From positions 3,038,001 to 3,102,000 of the forward strand of contig NZ_PEJS01000001.1 of the NCBI RefSeq assembly GCF_002750975.1: a DNA stretch of 64,000 nt, read 5' to 3'. Positions 35,465 to 44,541 of this stretch are shown here, one piece after another. The notes under the pieces were generated by a model, which made no database searches, was not told the origin of the DNA, and saw only the letters and a program-made list of their open reading frames with translations. The stretch's first letter is position 1, and the number at the start of each line of letters is the position of its first letter. A program made the position numbers and the translations under genes. The stretch is from Stenotrophomonas indicatrix. GTDB taxonomy: Bacteria > Pseudomonadota > Gammaproteobacteria > Xanthomonadales > Xanthomonadaceae.

Positions 35465-37902
35465 CGGCTTGGAGGAGGAGTCGCTGCAGCGGGTGCTGCG
35501 GCAGGTTCAGCGGCAGGTTCGGGCTTACGGTCAAGGCCGAACCAGCTGCGCCAGCCGCCGCCCTCGCCTTCCGCACCGCCCTGCGCGTCCGGCAAGGGCG
35601 CCGGTGCACACGGTTCATACGCAGGCGCATAACCCACCACGAACGGGAATCGCCTCGCGCCCGGGCAGCCTTCATCGGTGCTGTTGGTACCCGTAGCGGC
35701 AACCGGCTGCCAGTCGAGGCCCTTGTTGCTGACCTTCAACGGCGCCGTCGGCAGGCGCTGGAAGATGCCCGACCACACCCGCATCGCGCCGGTGGCGCCA
35801 TACAGGCCGGCCTGTTCGTTCTGGTCATTGCCCATCCAGATTACCGCCAGGTGATCGCCGGTGTAACCGGCATACCAGCTGTCGCGGCCATCGTTGGTGG
35901 TGCCGGTCTTGCCGGCCGGCTGCAGGCGGCCCAGGCCATCGGCGTTCAAACGCTGCGCGGTGCCACTGGCCACCACCTGCTGCAGGCCGATGCTGATCAG
36001 GTTGGCGGCAATCGAGTCACCTTCCTGTGCCGGTGCCGGGGTCTTGTCGTAGCGCTTGAGCAGCTTGCCCTGCGGATCCAGGACGCCACGCACCGCGTGC
36101 AGCGGCTGGATCTCGCCGCCCGATGCCAGGAACTGGTACAGCTGCGCCATCGCGTACGGGCTCTGGTCGGTCGAGCCGAGGATCACCGCCGGGTTCGCCT
36201 CGGCCTTGATCCCGGCCAGTACGTGGATCAGCTGGGTCACCCGCTCCGGTCCGACCTGCATGCCCACCCGTACCGTCGCCTGGTTGTAGGAGTGGGCGAG
36301 CGCATCGATCAGGCGCACGGTGCCGTGGCTGCGGTTGTCCGCATTGCCCGGGTTCCAGTTGCGGCCGCGGCTGAGCTGCACCGTGACCGGTGAATCATCG
36401 ACCCAACTGGCCAGCGAATAGCGGTCCGGCTGCGCCAGTGCGAGCAGGTACACGAATGGCTTGAGCAGCGAGCCGACCGGGCGCTGCGCCTCGATGGCAC
36501 GGTTGAAGCCGACCTCGGACACTTCGCGGCTGCCGATCACCGCCACCACGTCACCGTTGTGCACGTCGGTCATCACCAGGCCGGCCTGCAGCTCGGGGCG
36601 ACGCTTGCTTTCCAGCGACTTGATGGTGCGCGTGACCGCACCTTCGGCATAAGCCTGCGCGGACGGCGACATGCCGCTCATCACGCTCAGGCCAGCGCCC
36701 TGCAGGGCGGATTCCGGATAGTCGTGGGCAAGCTGGCGACGCACCAGGTCGACGTAGGCCGGGAAGCGGTTGGCTGCCACCAGGCCCGGGGTCTTGGGCA
36801 CGCCCAGCGGCGCCTTCAACGCACGCTGGTACTCGGCATCGTCGATCAGGGTCGCCTCGTGCAGTTTGCCCAGCACGAAGTTGCGACGGTCCAGCGCGCG
36901 CTCGGGATTGCGCCGCGGGTCGTAGTAGGACGGCCCCTTGACCAGGCCGATCAGCAGCGCGATCTGCTCGGTTTCCAGCGAGGAAAGATCACGGCCGAAC
37001 CAGAACTCGGCACCGGAGGACATGCCGTGGATCGCCTGGCTGCCGCGCTGGCCCAGATACACCTGGTTGAGGTACGCCTCGAAGATGGTGCGCTTGTCAT
37101 AGCGCGCTTCCATGATCAGCGCGTACAGCACCTCGTTGAACTTGCGGGTGACGGTCTGTTCCTTGCCGATTCCCAGCAGGCCGCTGCGGGCCAGCTGCTG
37201 GGTCAGGGTGGAAGCGCCCTGGCGGCTCTGCCCACCGGAGCGGACAGTCACCCAGACCGCGCGCGCGATACCGGACAGATCGATGCCGTGATGGCGGTTG
37301 AAGTCCTTGTCCTCGACCGCCTGCAGGCCAGTGACCAACAGGTCGGGGGCCTCGTTCATGCGGATCAGGCGGCGCTCTTCCTGCTTCTGCCCATACAGCG
37401 TGGCGATGCGCGCGGGATCCATGCGGGCCGCCTTCAGCGCCTTGCGGCTGTCGGCGTCCCGCAACGATGCGATGCTGCCGCCGGACAGCGACAGCTCGAC
37501 CCGGCGCGCAGCAACGTGTCCATCGACATCGTTGTAGCCGCGGCTGGAGATGACGAAGCGGCCGCCCTGCACCGCATAGGTTGCCGGATCCTTGCCCTGA
37601 CCATCATCGCGATAGGCCGAGGCGGCCAGTTCGGTCTTCAGAGTTGCCGCATCCATCGCCTTGCCGGGCATCAGTACCAGCGGGCGTGCATAGACGCGCG
37701 TCGGGATCTGCCAGCGCAGTTCACCGAAGCGTTGCGTCACCTGCTGGTTCAGGTACAGCGTATAGGGGATCAGGAAACCCAATCCCAACGCGACCGCAGC
37801 CATGGTCCAGGTGATCAGTCGGCGCCGCCAGAGCGGGCTGCCATCGTCCTGCAGGTCGTCGTCGGAATCGTCGATGTCGTCGGAATCGTAGCGTCGGGGC
37901 AC
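35461..37902 (-). CDS. mrcB: bifunctional penicillin-binding protein 1B (glycosyltransferase and transpeptidase)
   Basis: An 813-residue class-A PBP. The N-terminal cytoplasmic tail is very acidic (runs of Asp, residues 5-21), then a membrane helix (about 30-50). A UB2H-like region (about 60-150) precedes the GT51 domain with the catalytic glutamate in AVEDKDFNRHHGID, plus QGASTLTQQLAR and the EILN-like EAYLNQVYLGQ. The transpeptidase domain has the SxxK motif GSLLKPFVY, SYN at HSYNQATVR and KTGTTND. It polymerises and crosslinks septal and side-wall peptidoglycan. The coupled downstream lipoprotein gene fits its activator. Length and order are typical of PBP1b. Confidence 0.95.
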   Translation of the reverse strand: MPRRYDSDDIDDSDDDLQDDGSPLWRRRLITWTMAAVALGLGFLIPYTLYLNQQVTQRFGELRWQIPTRVYARPLVLMPGKAMDAATLKTELAASAYRDDGQGKDPATYAVQGGRFVISSRGYNDVDGHVAARRVELSLSGGSIASLRDADSRKALKAARMDPARIATLYGQKQEERRLIRMNEAPDLLVTGLQAVEDKDFNRHHGIDLSGIARAVWVTVRSGGQSRQGASTLTQQLARSGLLGIGKEQTVTRKFNEVLYALIMEARYDKRTIFEAYLNQVYLGQRGSQAIHGMSSGAEFWFGRDLSSLETEQIALLIGLVKGPSYYDPRRNPERALDRRNFVLGKLHEATLIDDAEYQRALKAPLGVPKTPGLVAANRFPAYVDLVRRQLAHDYPESALQGAGLSVMSGMSPSAQAYAEGAVTRTIKSLESKRRPELQAGLVMTDVHNGDVVAVIGSREVSEVGFNRAIEAQRPVGSLLKPFVYLLALAQPDRYSLASWVDDSPVTVQLSRGRNWNPGNADNRSHGTVRLIDALAHSYNQATVRVGMQVGPERVTQLIHVLAGIKAEANPAVILGSTDQSPYAMAQLYQFLASGGEIQPLHAVRGVLDPQGKLLKRYDKTPAPAQEGDSIAANLISIGLQQVVASGTAQRLNADGLGRLQPAGKTGTTNDGRDSWYAGYTGDHLAVIWMGNDQNEQAGLYGATGAMRVWSGIFQRLPTAPLKVSNKGLDWQPVAATGTNSTDEGCPGARRFPFVVGYAPAYEPCAPAPLPDAQGGAEGEGGGWRSWFGLDRKPEPAAEPAAAPAAATPPPSR

Positions 37903-37992
37903 GGGAATGCGGATTGATAGGGTCCGGCGAGTCTAACGCAGGCGCCGCTAAGGCAGGCAGGCGCCGGCCCCGGGTTTCACTGCAGTTCAAGC

Positions 37993-39021
37993 TTAGCGCG
38001 GCATCCGCCACCCGGCACGGGCACCGGCCGCGGCCGCGTGAACGCCTCTCCAGCCTGCCCCGGCGAGGCACACATTGGCGAGCCGGGCCAGCAGGCGAGG
38101 CGCGTCCTGGGCAATCCAGCGCAGCGACACATCGGCCCGCCGATACAGCTGCAGCCGCGACCAGGCCATGCGCCAGGCCAGCGCTGCCAGGCCGTGGAAA
38201 CGAACAGGCGCGATCAGCACGTCACGCCGACGCAGCAGCGCATCCAGCGCCAGCAGGCGATCGGCCGTGCGTTGCCGGCGTTGGCGTTCAAACAGGTCAA
38301 GCTGGCGCAGGTGCCGCATCAGTCCACGGCGGCCGGCACCGATCTGGTTGTTGCCATGCTGGCGATAATCAATGGTAGGCCGCGCGATCATGTCCAGCCC
38401 ACCGTCCAGCGAGGCGACTACAGCCAGCCACTCGTCGTGGCTCCAGCACGGAGCGATCGGCAACGCGCTCTCCAGCAGCCCCCGGCGCAGCGCACAGGTT
38501 GCCCCGGTAATGAAGTTGCGCAGCAGAACCGCATCGATCACAAGCCCAGATCGCTCCAGCTCGACTTCGGCCGGATGCACTCCCAGCACTTCAAGCAGAT
38601 GTCCACCCAGCGCAACGCCATCGCCATCCACCAGGCGCGCATCGCTGTGCAGCAGCAGCAGGCCCGGATCGGCCTGGAACCGTTGCAGGTAAGTTGCAAC
38701 CCGATCGACATACCAGACGTCGTCCTGGTCGCACAGGAACAGGATGTCGGACCGACAGCGCTGCAGCGCATCGGCAAAATTCAGGATGTAGCCGAGATTG
38801 CGTGCATGCTGCACGACCTCGACGCGTATGCCCATCGCGCCCGCCCGGCTGCTGAACACCTGCAGCAGGGCCATGGTCTGATCCGAAGAGCCATCGTCGC
38901 CGATGACCACCTCATCCACCGGCTCGCTCTGCGCCAGGATGCTGTCCAACTGCGCCTGCAGGTAGCGCGCACCGTTGTAGGTACACAACGCAACACCCAC
39001 GCTGGGACGTACGAAGGTCAT
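37993..39021 (-). CDS. GT2-family glycosyltransferase (rhamnosyl/glucosyltransferase-like)
   Basis: A 342-residue GT-A fold enzyme. The N-terminal VGVALCTYNGARYLQAQLDS leads to VIGDDGSSDQT (about residues 40-50) and the sugar-nucleotide metal motif CDQDDVWY (about 94-101). A Trp-Ser-His-Asp-Glu (WSHDEW) acceptor motif lies near 195. The C-terminal part (about 250-342) is Arg/Leu/Ala-rich and amphipathic and may touch the membrane. The start ATG 39021 overlaps the epimerase stop as ATGA. Together they look like a small surface-glycan module, but acceptor and donor are unknown. It is not embedded in a large O-antigen cluster here. Confidence 0.85.
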   Translation of the reverse strand: MTFVRPSVGVALCTYNGARYLQAQLDSILAQSEPVDEVVIGDDGSSDQTMALLQVFSSRAGAMGIRVEVVQHARNLGYILNFADALQRCRSDILFLCDQDDVWYVDRVATYLQRFQADPGLLLLHSDARLVDGDGVALGGHLLEVLGVHPAEVELERSGLVIDAVLLRNFITGATCALRRGLLESALPIAPCWSHDEWLAVVASLDGGLDMIARPTIDYRQHGNNQIGAGRRGLMRHLRQLDLFERQRRQRTADRLLALDALLRRRDVLIAPVRFHGLAALAWRMAWSRLQLYRRADVSLRWIAQDAPRLLARLANVCLAGAGWRGVHAAAAGARAGWRMPR

Positions 39022-39914
39022 GCCACTGCCCCTGGCGGAGAAGCGGCAACGCGTGCGGATGCCAGCTCGGGGGTCATGGGCTGCCAGGTACCAGCATCCG
39101 GCCGGAACGGGCGCGGCCGCACACCCAGCAGCGCCGTCAATTCGCTGTTGTCGGCGATCAGGTCCTGCTGCAGGCGCGACACCGGGCCGCGCGCACGGGG
39201 CAGAACCGCGGCCAACATGCGCAGCGACAGATCCGGGAGCGGCACGGGCAGGGTCGATTCCACCAGGCTGGCACGCATGCGACGGAACATCTCGTGGTAA
39301 GGCAGCCGTTCGCCGCCACCGATTTCCAACACCCGGCCTGCGGCGGCCCCGGTTCGTATGGCCTGCACCATGGTCTGGGCGATATCGTCGGCGTGCACTG
39401 GCTGACGCATGCCATGGGTCATCGGAATGGGAAACACTCGAAGACGGCGCGCGCGCGCCACGATCGGGGAGATGCTGCGATCGATGCCGGCACCGTAGAT
39501 CAGCGTCGGCCGCAGGATCGTCCACTCCATGCCAAGACGCTCGGCCTGCGCAATCAGGCCCCGTTCCCCGCGCTGCAGCATTGCAACCACATCCTGCTCA
39601 TCGGCTTGGGCCGATTCCTGCTTGGTGAGCACGCTCATCGAACTGGTGACGATGATCCGGGGCGCCGGTGCCACCGTCTGCCGGGAAAGCCATTCCGCCC
39701 AGAGCTCCATCGGGCTGGAGCTGGCAATGGCCTGCCAAGCGTGCGGGCCACTCTGGTCAAGTGCATCGTAAAGGTCGCCGCCCAGCCACTGCACTCCTGG
39801 CTGCTCCGCCTGTGGACGTCGGCTTGCCGCCTGCACGTCCATGCCGGCCTGGACCAGCCGTGGCAACAGGTAACGACCGATCTGGCTGGTCGCGCCGGAA
39901 ACAAGAACGGTCAT
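39018..39914 (-). CDS. NAD-dependent epimerase/dehydratase-type extended SDR
   Basis: A 298-residue Rossmann-fold protein. The nucleotide-binding motif is VSGATSQIGRYLLP (about residues 5-18, GxxxxxG type). A segment reading IIVTSSMSVL and the substrate-side ILRPTLIYGAGID (about 133-145) are typical of UDP-sugar epimerase relatives. The usual YxxxK catalytic pair is not evident: the region after the Ser motif has no YGxxK. The protein may therefore be an atypical, redox-inactive or complex-I-assembly-like family member. It is coupled by a 4-base overlap to the downstream glycosyltransferase. Substrate unknown. Confidence 0.8.
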   Translation of the reverse strand: MTVLVSGATSQIGRYLLPRLVQAGMDVQAASRRPQAEQPGVQWLGGDLYDALDQSGPHAWQAIASSSPMELWAEWLSRQTVAPAPRIIVTSSMSVLTKQESAQADEQDVVAMLQRGERGLIAQAERLGMEWTILRPTLIYGAGIDRSISPIVARARRLRVFPIPMTHGMRQPVHADDIAQTMVQAIRTGAAAGRVLEIGGGERLPYHEMFRRMRASLVESTLPVPLPDLSLRMLAAVLPRARGPVSRLQQDLIADNSELTALLGVRPRPFRPDAGTWQPMTPELASARVAASPPGAVA

Positions 39915-39977
39915 CTACTATCCAGGGCAAGGCAACAGGGGGCCATTACTATAGCTGCGTCAATGCGATCCATCGGG

Positions 39978-41549
39978 TCAGGGCGGCACGCTACCGATGT
40001 CGCGCAGCCGCTCCTGCAACTGCTGGTATTCGGCGGTGGCCGGACCGGCACCCAGCTGGCTCGCCTGTTCCAGTGCACGTTCGGCAAAAGCCACATCACC
40101 GCGACCCAGCCGTTCGCTGCCGATCGCCAGCCAGCGTTGTGCCAGGCGGGCACGCGAATCGGGCAACCCTGTGGCGGTCGGTGCCAGGGTCTGCCAGGCC
40201 TGCAGGCAGGCGCCCGCAGCCTGCACCCGGTTCTGCCGCAGGTTGTCATCAAAACAGGACCGGCTGGCGGGCAGCAGACGCGCTGCCGCTGCCTTGACCC
40301 GGCTGTCGCGCGGCGCCAGTGCCTGCGCTTCGCGCAGCGCATCGAAGGCGCTGTGACCGGGAGGGCTGATCCACTGTCCGGCACGCTCGGCACGATCGAT
40401 CTGGCGCAACCGATCACGCAGCTGGCGCTCACGCTGGGCCGTGCTGATGCCCGGCTGCTGCAACGACTGGCGCGCCTGCCGCGCACGCTGCAGGCGCTGT
40501 GCCAGCTGCTGCTGCGCTGCCTGCGAGGCACCCAGCCCCGCGGCCAGCGCGGCATCCTTGTCGGCCGCCTCGAACTGGAAGTCGTCGGCCCCCTTCTGGC
40601 TGCGCGCCAGCAACGCCTGCACGGTCTGCTCACGCCCACGCAGTGCCGTAGGATCATCGGCGGTGACCGCCAGCACGGCCTGGAAGCTATCCGCAGCCGT
40701 CTCGAGCTGCTGCCGTTTGAGCGCGCGATGCCCCTGCTGCAGGCGCTGGTCGATTGCACGGGCCAGCGCTTCCTGGCTGGCAGGAAGTTCGGAATGACCT
40801 GGATCGAACTGGCGTGCGCGCTGCAGGATCGCTGCCGCCGTGGCCAGTTCACCGCGTGCGGCCTGTGCACGCGCCTGCTGCAGCAGATCGCTCAATGCAT
40901 CCTCGCGCCCCTCCAGTGCAGGCAGGTTGTCCGGCTGCAGTGCCAGCACGCGCTGGAACAACGGCAGCGCGCTGCTGTCGCCGTCGTCCAGCCGCCCCGC
41001 TGCAAAGGCATTGCGGGCCTGCGCAAGCAATGCACCGATGCCAGCACCGGCGCGACGACGCGCCTGCAGCTGCTGGGCCACCGCATCTGCCTCGGCGCGC
41101 GGCACCTGCAGCTCACGTGCCAACGCCAGCGCCTGCGCGCAGCCGTCCAGGTCACCCGCCCGCAGCCGCTCGCGTGAGTGCTGCAGCGCTGCCGCACCGG
41201 TGCGGGCCAGGCCCTGTCGTGCCTGCGGACGGTCGCCATCCAGGGCCAGTACCGCCTGATAGCGTTCTCGCGCGCCGCTGCCGTCGGCCGCGGTCAGGCG
41301 TCCTTCGCTCAGTGCGCGATCGCCCTCGGCCAGCAGCTGTTCTATCTGTGGCTCATCCCAGAACCAGTCCGCCAGCGGTTTGCGCACCAGTACCAGCAGC
41401 ACGAACACGGCTGCGGCAGCCAGCAGTGCCCAACGCCACACCCGTCGTGCATGGCGCGCCTGCAGCCACCACCAGCGGCTTTCACGGCGAACGCGATCCA
41501 GCGCCGGATGTGCGGCGCCGTGTGAGCGATGCGGGGGCTCGCGTTCCAT
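39978..41549 (-). CDS. membrane-anchored tetratricopeptide-repeat protein of unknown function
   Basis: A 523-residue protein not recognised as a named family. A basic, His/Arg-rich cytoplasmic N terminus (residues 1-37) precedes one transmembrane helix (about 38-56: WALLAAAAVFVLLVLV). A long Ala/Gln/Arg-rich helical region follows with repeated patterns such as ALPLFQRVLALQPDNLPALEGREDAL and AADSFQAVLAVTADDPTALRGREQTV, which are TPR-like units of about 34-70 residues. It would face the periplasm and act as a protein-interaction scaffold. It starts 30 bp from the relA stop on the same strand, so co-transcription is possible. The context gives no clear job. Confidence 0.75.
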   Translation of the reverse strand: MEREPPHRSHGAAHPALDRVRRESRWWWLQARHARRVWRWALLAAAAVFVLLVLVRKPLADWFWDEPQIEQLLAEGDRALSEGRLTAADGSGARERYQAVLALDGDRPQARQGLARTGAAALQHSRERLRAGDLDGCAQALALARELQVPRAEADAVAQQLQARRRAGAGIGALLAQARNAFAAGRLDDGDSSALPLFQRVLALQPDNLPALEGREDALSDLLQQARAQAARGELATAAAILQRARQFDPGHSELPASQEALARAIDQRLQQGHRALKRQQLETAADSFQAVLAVTADDPTALRGREQTVQALLARSQKGADDFQFEAADKDAALAAGLGASQAAQQQLAQRLQRARQARQSLQQPGISTAQRERQLRDRLRQIDRAERAGQWISPPGHSAFDALREAQALAPRDSRVKAAAARLLPASRSCFDDNLRQNRVQAAGACLQAWQTLAPTATGLPDSRARLAQRWLAIGSERLGRGDVAFAERALEQASQLGAGPATAEYQQLQERLRDIGSVPP

Positions 41550-41579
41550 GCGTGCAGGGTAGCCGGGGCAGCGTGAAGC

Positions 41580-43736
41580 TCAGCCCAGACGACGCGCCTC
41601 GCTTACGCCCGGCAACGCATCGAGCTTGCCCAGCAGATTCGACAACTGGCCGTAGTCGCTGACCTTCAACCGCAGGCGCAGATGCGCGCGGCCACTATTG
41701 CGGACGTTGTCGCTGTGGATGTCCAGCACGTAGGCGTCTTCCTGTGCGATCAGGTTGGTGATGTCCTTCAGCAACCAGCGGCGGTCGACCGCGTCGACCA
41801 CCACATCCACTTCATAGCCACCGCCGGCCTGGCCCCATTCCACCGGCAGGATCCGCTGCGGGCTGGTCGCAGCCAGCCGTGCCAGTGCCACGCAGTCTGC
41901 ACGATGTACCGTGACACCACGGCTACGGGTCAGGTAGCCGACAATCGGTTCACCCGCCACCGGCTGGCAGCAACGCGCCAGCTGCACCAGCAGGTTGCCC
42001 ACGCCCTGTACGGTGAACTTGGACTTGCCCAGGTTCTCGCGGCGCGCGGTCGGCCGCGGCAAGGCCGACGTCGGCGCCGGCTGGCTGGCCGCACGCTCGG
42101 CCTCCAGCAGCGAACGGCTGACCTGGTTGGGGCCGGTATCGCCCAGGGCCACCTGGATGTACAGGTCGTCGACGCTGTCGGCGTGAAACTTCTTCGCCGC
42201 TGCGGACAGGTCCGAATGCTGCAGGCCCAGCCGCTTCAGTTCGCGCTCCAGCAGCTCGCGCCCCGCCTGCACGTTGCGCGCACGGTCCAGCTTGTGGAAC
42301 CAGCTGCGCACCTTCTCGCGCGAGCGGTTGCTGGCCAGGAAGCCGTTGGCCGGCATCAGCCAGTCGCGGCGCGGGTCGGCCTCCTTGCCGGTGAGGATCT
42401 CGACGCGATCCCCGCTGCGCAGGCGGTAGGTCAACGGCACGATGCGGCCGTTGACCTTGGCCCCACGGCAGCGGTGCCCGACCATGGTGTGCACCTGGTA
42501 GGCAAAATCCAGCGGTGTTGCGCCCTGCGGCAGGTCCAGCACCTCGTCCTTCGGGGTCAGCGCGTAGACACGGTCTTCGGTCAGCTCGGCATCAAGCGCC
42601 CCGGCCAGTTCATTGCCCTGCCCGTCCTGCGCCTGCTCCAGCAGCTGCCGCATCCAGGTGATCTTGCGATCGAACGACTTCTCCGCGCCCTTGCCGCCTT
42701 CCTTGTACTTCCAGTGCGCGGCCACGCCCAGCTCGGCCTGCGCGTGCATGTCGTGGGTGCGGATCTGCACTTCGATGGTGCGCCCTTCCGGGCCAACCAC
42801 CGCCGTATGCAGCGAGCGGTAATCGTTGGCCTTGGGCCGGGCGATGTAATCGTCGAACTCGCTCGGCACCGGTGCCCACAGCGCATGCACCACGCCGAGC
42901 GCGGCGTAGCAGGCGGCGACGTCGTCGACCATCACCCGTACCGCACGGATGTCATACAGCTGGTCGAAGGCCAGGCGCTTCTTCTGCATCTTCCGCCAGA
43001 TGCTGTAGATGTGCTTGGGCCGGCCACTGACCTCGGCGCGGATGCCCTGCACGCCCAGTTCGCGCGACAGCACCTTCTTCACATTCTCGACGTAGCGTTC
43101 GCGGGCGATGCGGGTTTCGTCGACCTCACGCGCGATGCGCCGGTAGGTTTCCGGCTCCAGGTGGCGGAAGGCCAGGTCTTCCAGTTCCCACTTCAACTGC
43201 CAGATACCGAGCCGGTTGGCCAGCGGCGCATGGATGTCGCGGGTCAACTGGGCCAGCGCGCGGCGCTGCTCCTCATCGAGCTTGTCGGCCGCGCGCATGC
43301 GCGCCAGCTGCCGGGCCAGCAGGATCGGTACCACCCGCAGGTCGCGGATGATGGCCAGCAGCAACCGGCGCAGGCCTTCGCTGTTGCGGCCGGCCTCGCG
43401 CCCGGCATGCAGTGCCCAGACGGGATCAGCCGCATCCTGTCCATCAAGCAGGCCGATCACCGCCGCTTTGTGGCTGCCCAGCGGCAGTGCGTCGAGATGG
43501 ACGCGCAGGCCCGGCAGATCGAACAGCAGGGCCGCCACCACGGCACCCTCGTCTGCCGAGAGCATCGCCAGCGCGTCCAGGGTATCGCCCAGCACCGACC
43601 AGCTGGCACGCATCTGCGGGTCGCAGTCCGGCGCTTCCCAATGCCCGCGCAGGGCCTGGCGCAGCGGAGCCGGCAGCACGGCTGCCGAGGGGCGGTTCAA
43701 CAAGGCATCCAGGCCGGGGACGGAAGCGCGGTTCAC
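41580..43736 (-). CDS. relA: RelA-type (p)ppGpp synthetase
   Basis: A 718-residue Rel/Spo homologue. The N-terminal hydrolase-like domain lacks the HDxxED metal motif (the region reads AALLFDLPGLRVHL), so it cannot hydrolyse ppGpp; this is the RelA pattern. The synthetase domain (about residues 230-360) retains RPKHIYSIWRKMQKK, the DIRAVRVMV strand and DYRSLHTAVVGPEGRTIEVQIRT split across about 290-320. TGS (about 400-460), helical and C-terminal ACT domains follow. The start is GTG 43736 with a weak ribosome site. It makes the alarmone in response to amino-acid starvation at the ribosome and is divergent from the exported protein at 43867. Confidence 0.95.
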   Translation of the reverse strand: MNRASVPGLDALLNRPSAAVLPAPLRQALRGHWEAPDCDPQMRASWSVLGDTLDALAMLSADEGAVVAALLFDLPGLRVHLDALPLGSHKAAVIGLLDGQDAADPVWALHAGREAGRNSEGLRRLLLAIIRDLRVVPILLARQLARMRAADKLDEEQRRALAQLTRDIHAPLANRLGIWQLKWELEDLAFRHLEPETYRRIAREVDETRIARERYVENVKKVLSRELGVQGIRAEVSGRPKHIYSIWRKMQKKRLAFDQLYDIRAVRVMVDDVAACYAALGVVHALWAPVPSEFDDYIARPKANDYRSLHTAVVGPEGRTIEVQIRTHDMHAQAELGVAAHWKYKEGGKGAEKSFDRKITWMRQLLEQAQDGQGNELAGALDAELTEDRVYALTPKDEVLDLPQGATPLDFAYQVHTMVGHRCRGAKVNGRIVPLTYRLRSGDRVEILTGKEADPRRDWLMPANGFLASNRSREKVRSWFHKLDRARNVQAGRELLERELKRLGLQHSDLSAAAKKFHADSVDDLYIQVALGDTGPNQVSRSLLEAERAASQPAPTSALPRPTARRENLGKSKFTVQGVGNLLVQLARCCQPVAGEPIVGYLTRSRGVTVHRADCVALARLAATSPQRILPVEWGQAGGGYEVDVVVDAVDRRWLLKDITNLIAQEDAYVLDIHSDNVRNSGRAHLRLRLKVSDYGQLSNLLGKLDALPGVSEARRLG

Positions 43737-43866
43737 AGCATCGAGCAGGCAAGACAGAAGCCCCTACACTAGCGCCGCAGCCGTTCAGGAACAATCGCCG
43801 CGGCCAGCATCGCCGGGAATGTGGACATGCCGCTACACTCGCCGACATCCACGGGAGAGTTCCGCC

Positions 43867-44403
43867 ATGCCTTCGATCACCCTGCCTTTCCGCCCTCGCC
43901 TGCTGGCCTGTGCCGCCGTGCTGCTGTCCCTGTCGACGCCTGCGCTGGCCCAGCGCGTGGTGCAGGGTGACCTGCAGCAGCAGATGTCACCGGCCGAATT
44001 CAAGGCCGCTGGCCTGGACAAGCTCAATGCCGCCGAGCTGGCCACGCTGAACCGCTGGCTGCAGGGCAAGGTTGAAGCCGCCACCACCGAGGCCGTCGCT
44101 GCGGTGCGCGAAGAAGCGCGCGAGGAAGGCCGCCAGGAAGTGATCGTGAAGAACCGCGGCTTCTTCGACTTCGGCAGCAACGAGCCGATCAGCGGCGTGC
44201 TGCAGGGCGAGTTCCGCGGTTTCGGCAAGGGCCGGATCTACGTGCTGGACAATGGCCAGCAGTGGGAACAGACCGATGCCACCTCGATTTCCGGCGTACG
44301 CAAGCAGTCGCCGAAGGTCAGCATCAGCCCCGGAGTGATGGGCGTGTGGTACCTGAAGGTCGAAGGCGTGAACACCCAGCCCAAGGTGCGCCGCACCAAG
44401 TAA
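43867..44403 (+). CDS. small exported protein of unknown function
   Basis: A 178-residue protein with a signal peptide (about residues 1-28, ending STPALAQ). A charged helical stretch (about 45-90: QGKVEAATTEAVAAVREEAR) is followed by a beta-rich C-terminal part: SGVLQGEFRGFGKGRIYVLDNGQQWEQTD and a final strand pair ending GVWYLKVEGVNTQPKVRR. The C-terminal pattern of FxGxxxGxxxxLDNGQxW recurs in several Xanthomonadaceae periplasmic proteins and looks like a small beta-barrel, but I do not know a function. It has its own GGGAGAG ribosome site and a probable promoter in the 130-bp divergent gap with relA. Confidence 0.8.
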   Translation: MPSITLPFRPRLLACAAVLLSLSTPALAQRVVQGDLQQQMSPAEFKAAGLDKLNAAELATLNRWLQGKVEAATTEAVAAVREEAREEGRQEVIVKNRGFFDFGSNEPISGVLQGEFRGFGKGRIYVLDNGQQWEQTDATSISGVRKQSPKVSISPGVMGVWYLKVEGVNTQPKVRRTK

Positions 44404-44418
44404 CGGCCTGGCTTTGCT

Positions 44419-44440
44419 GTAGAGCCAAGCCAACGTTTGG
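44419..44440 (+). repeat. GTAG-headed hairpin (SMAG-like)
   Basis: GTAG precedes a GCCAA/TTGGC stem directly after the exported-protein gene. It belongs to the same GTAG-headed class as the hairpins elsewhere in the window. Confidence 0.65.
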
Positions 44441-44467
44441 CGGCAACCGTCTGCGCCACCACCGACT

Positions 44468-44491
44468 GTAGATCCACGCCATGCGTGGATG
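44468..44491 (+). repeat. SMAG hairpin of the GTAGATCCACGCC class
   Basis: GTAG followed by ATCCACGC CAT GCGTGGAT. It is identical in core to copies at 31336 and 57770. Confidence 0.8.
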
Positions 44492-44504
44492 CCGTTCCGC
44501 TTGA

Positions 44505-44529
44505 CCCCGCCGACGAGTGCCCGGCGGGG
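44505..44529. terminator. bidirectional hairpin between the exported-protein gene and hrpA
   Basis: CCCCGCCG/CGGCGGGG 8-bp stem with a 9-base loop in the convergent gap, 12 bp from the hrpA stop. No strong T-run flanks it. Confidence 0.5.
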
Positions 44530-44541
44530 CCAGCCCAGGGG

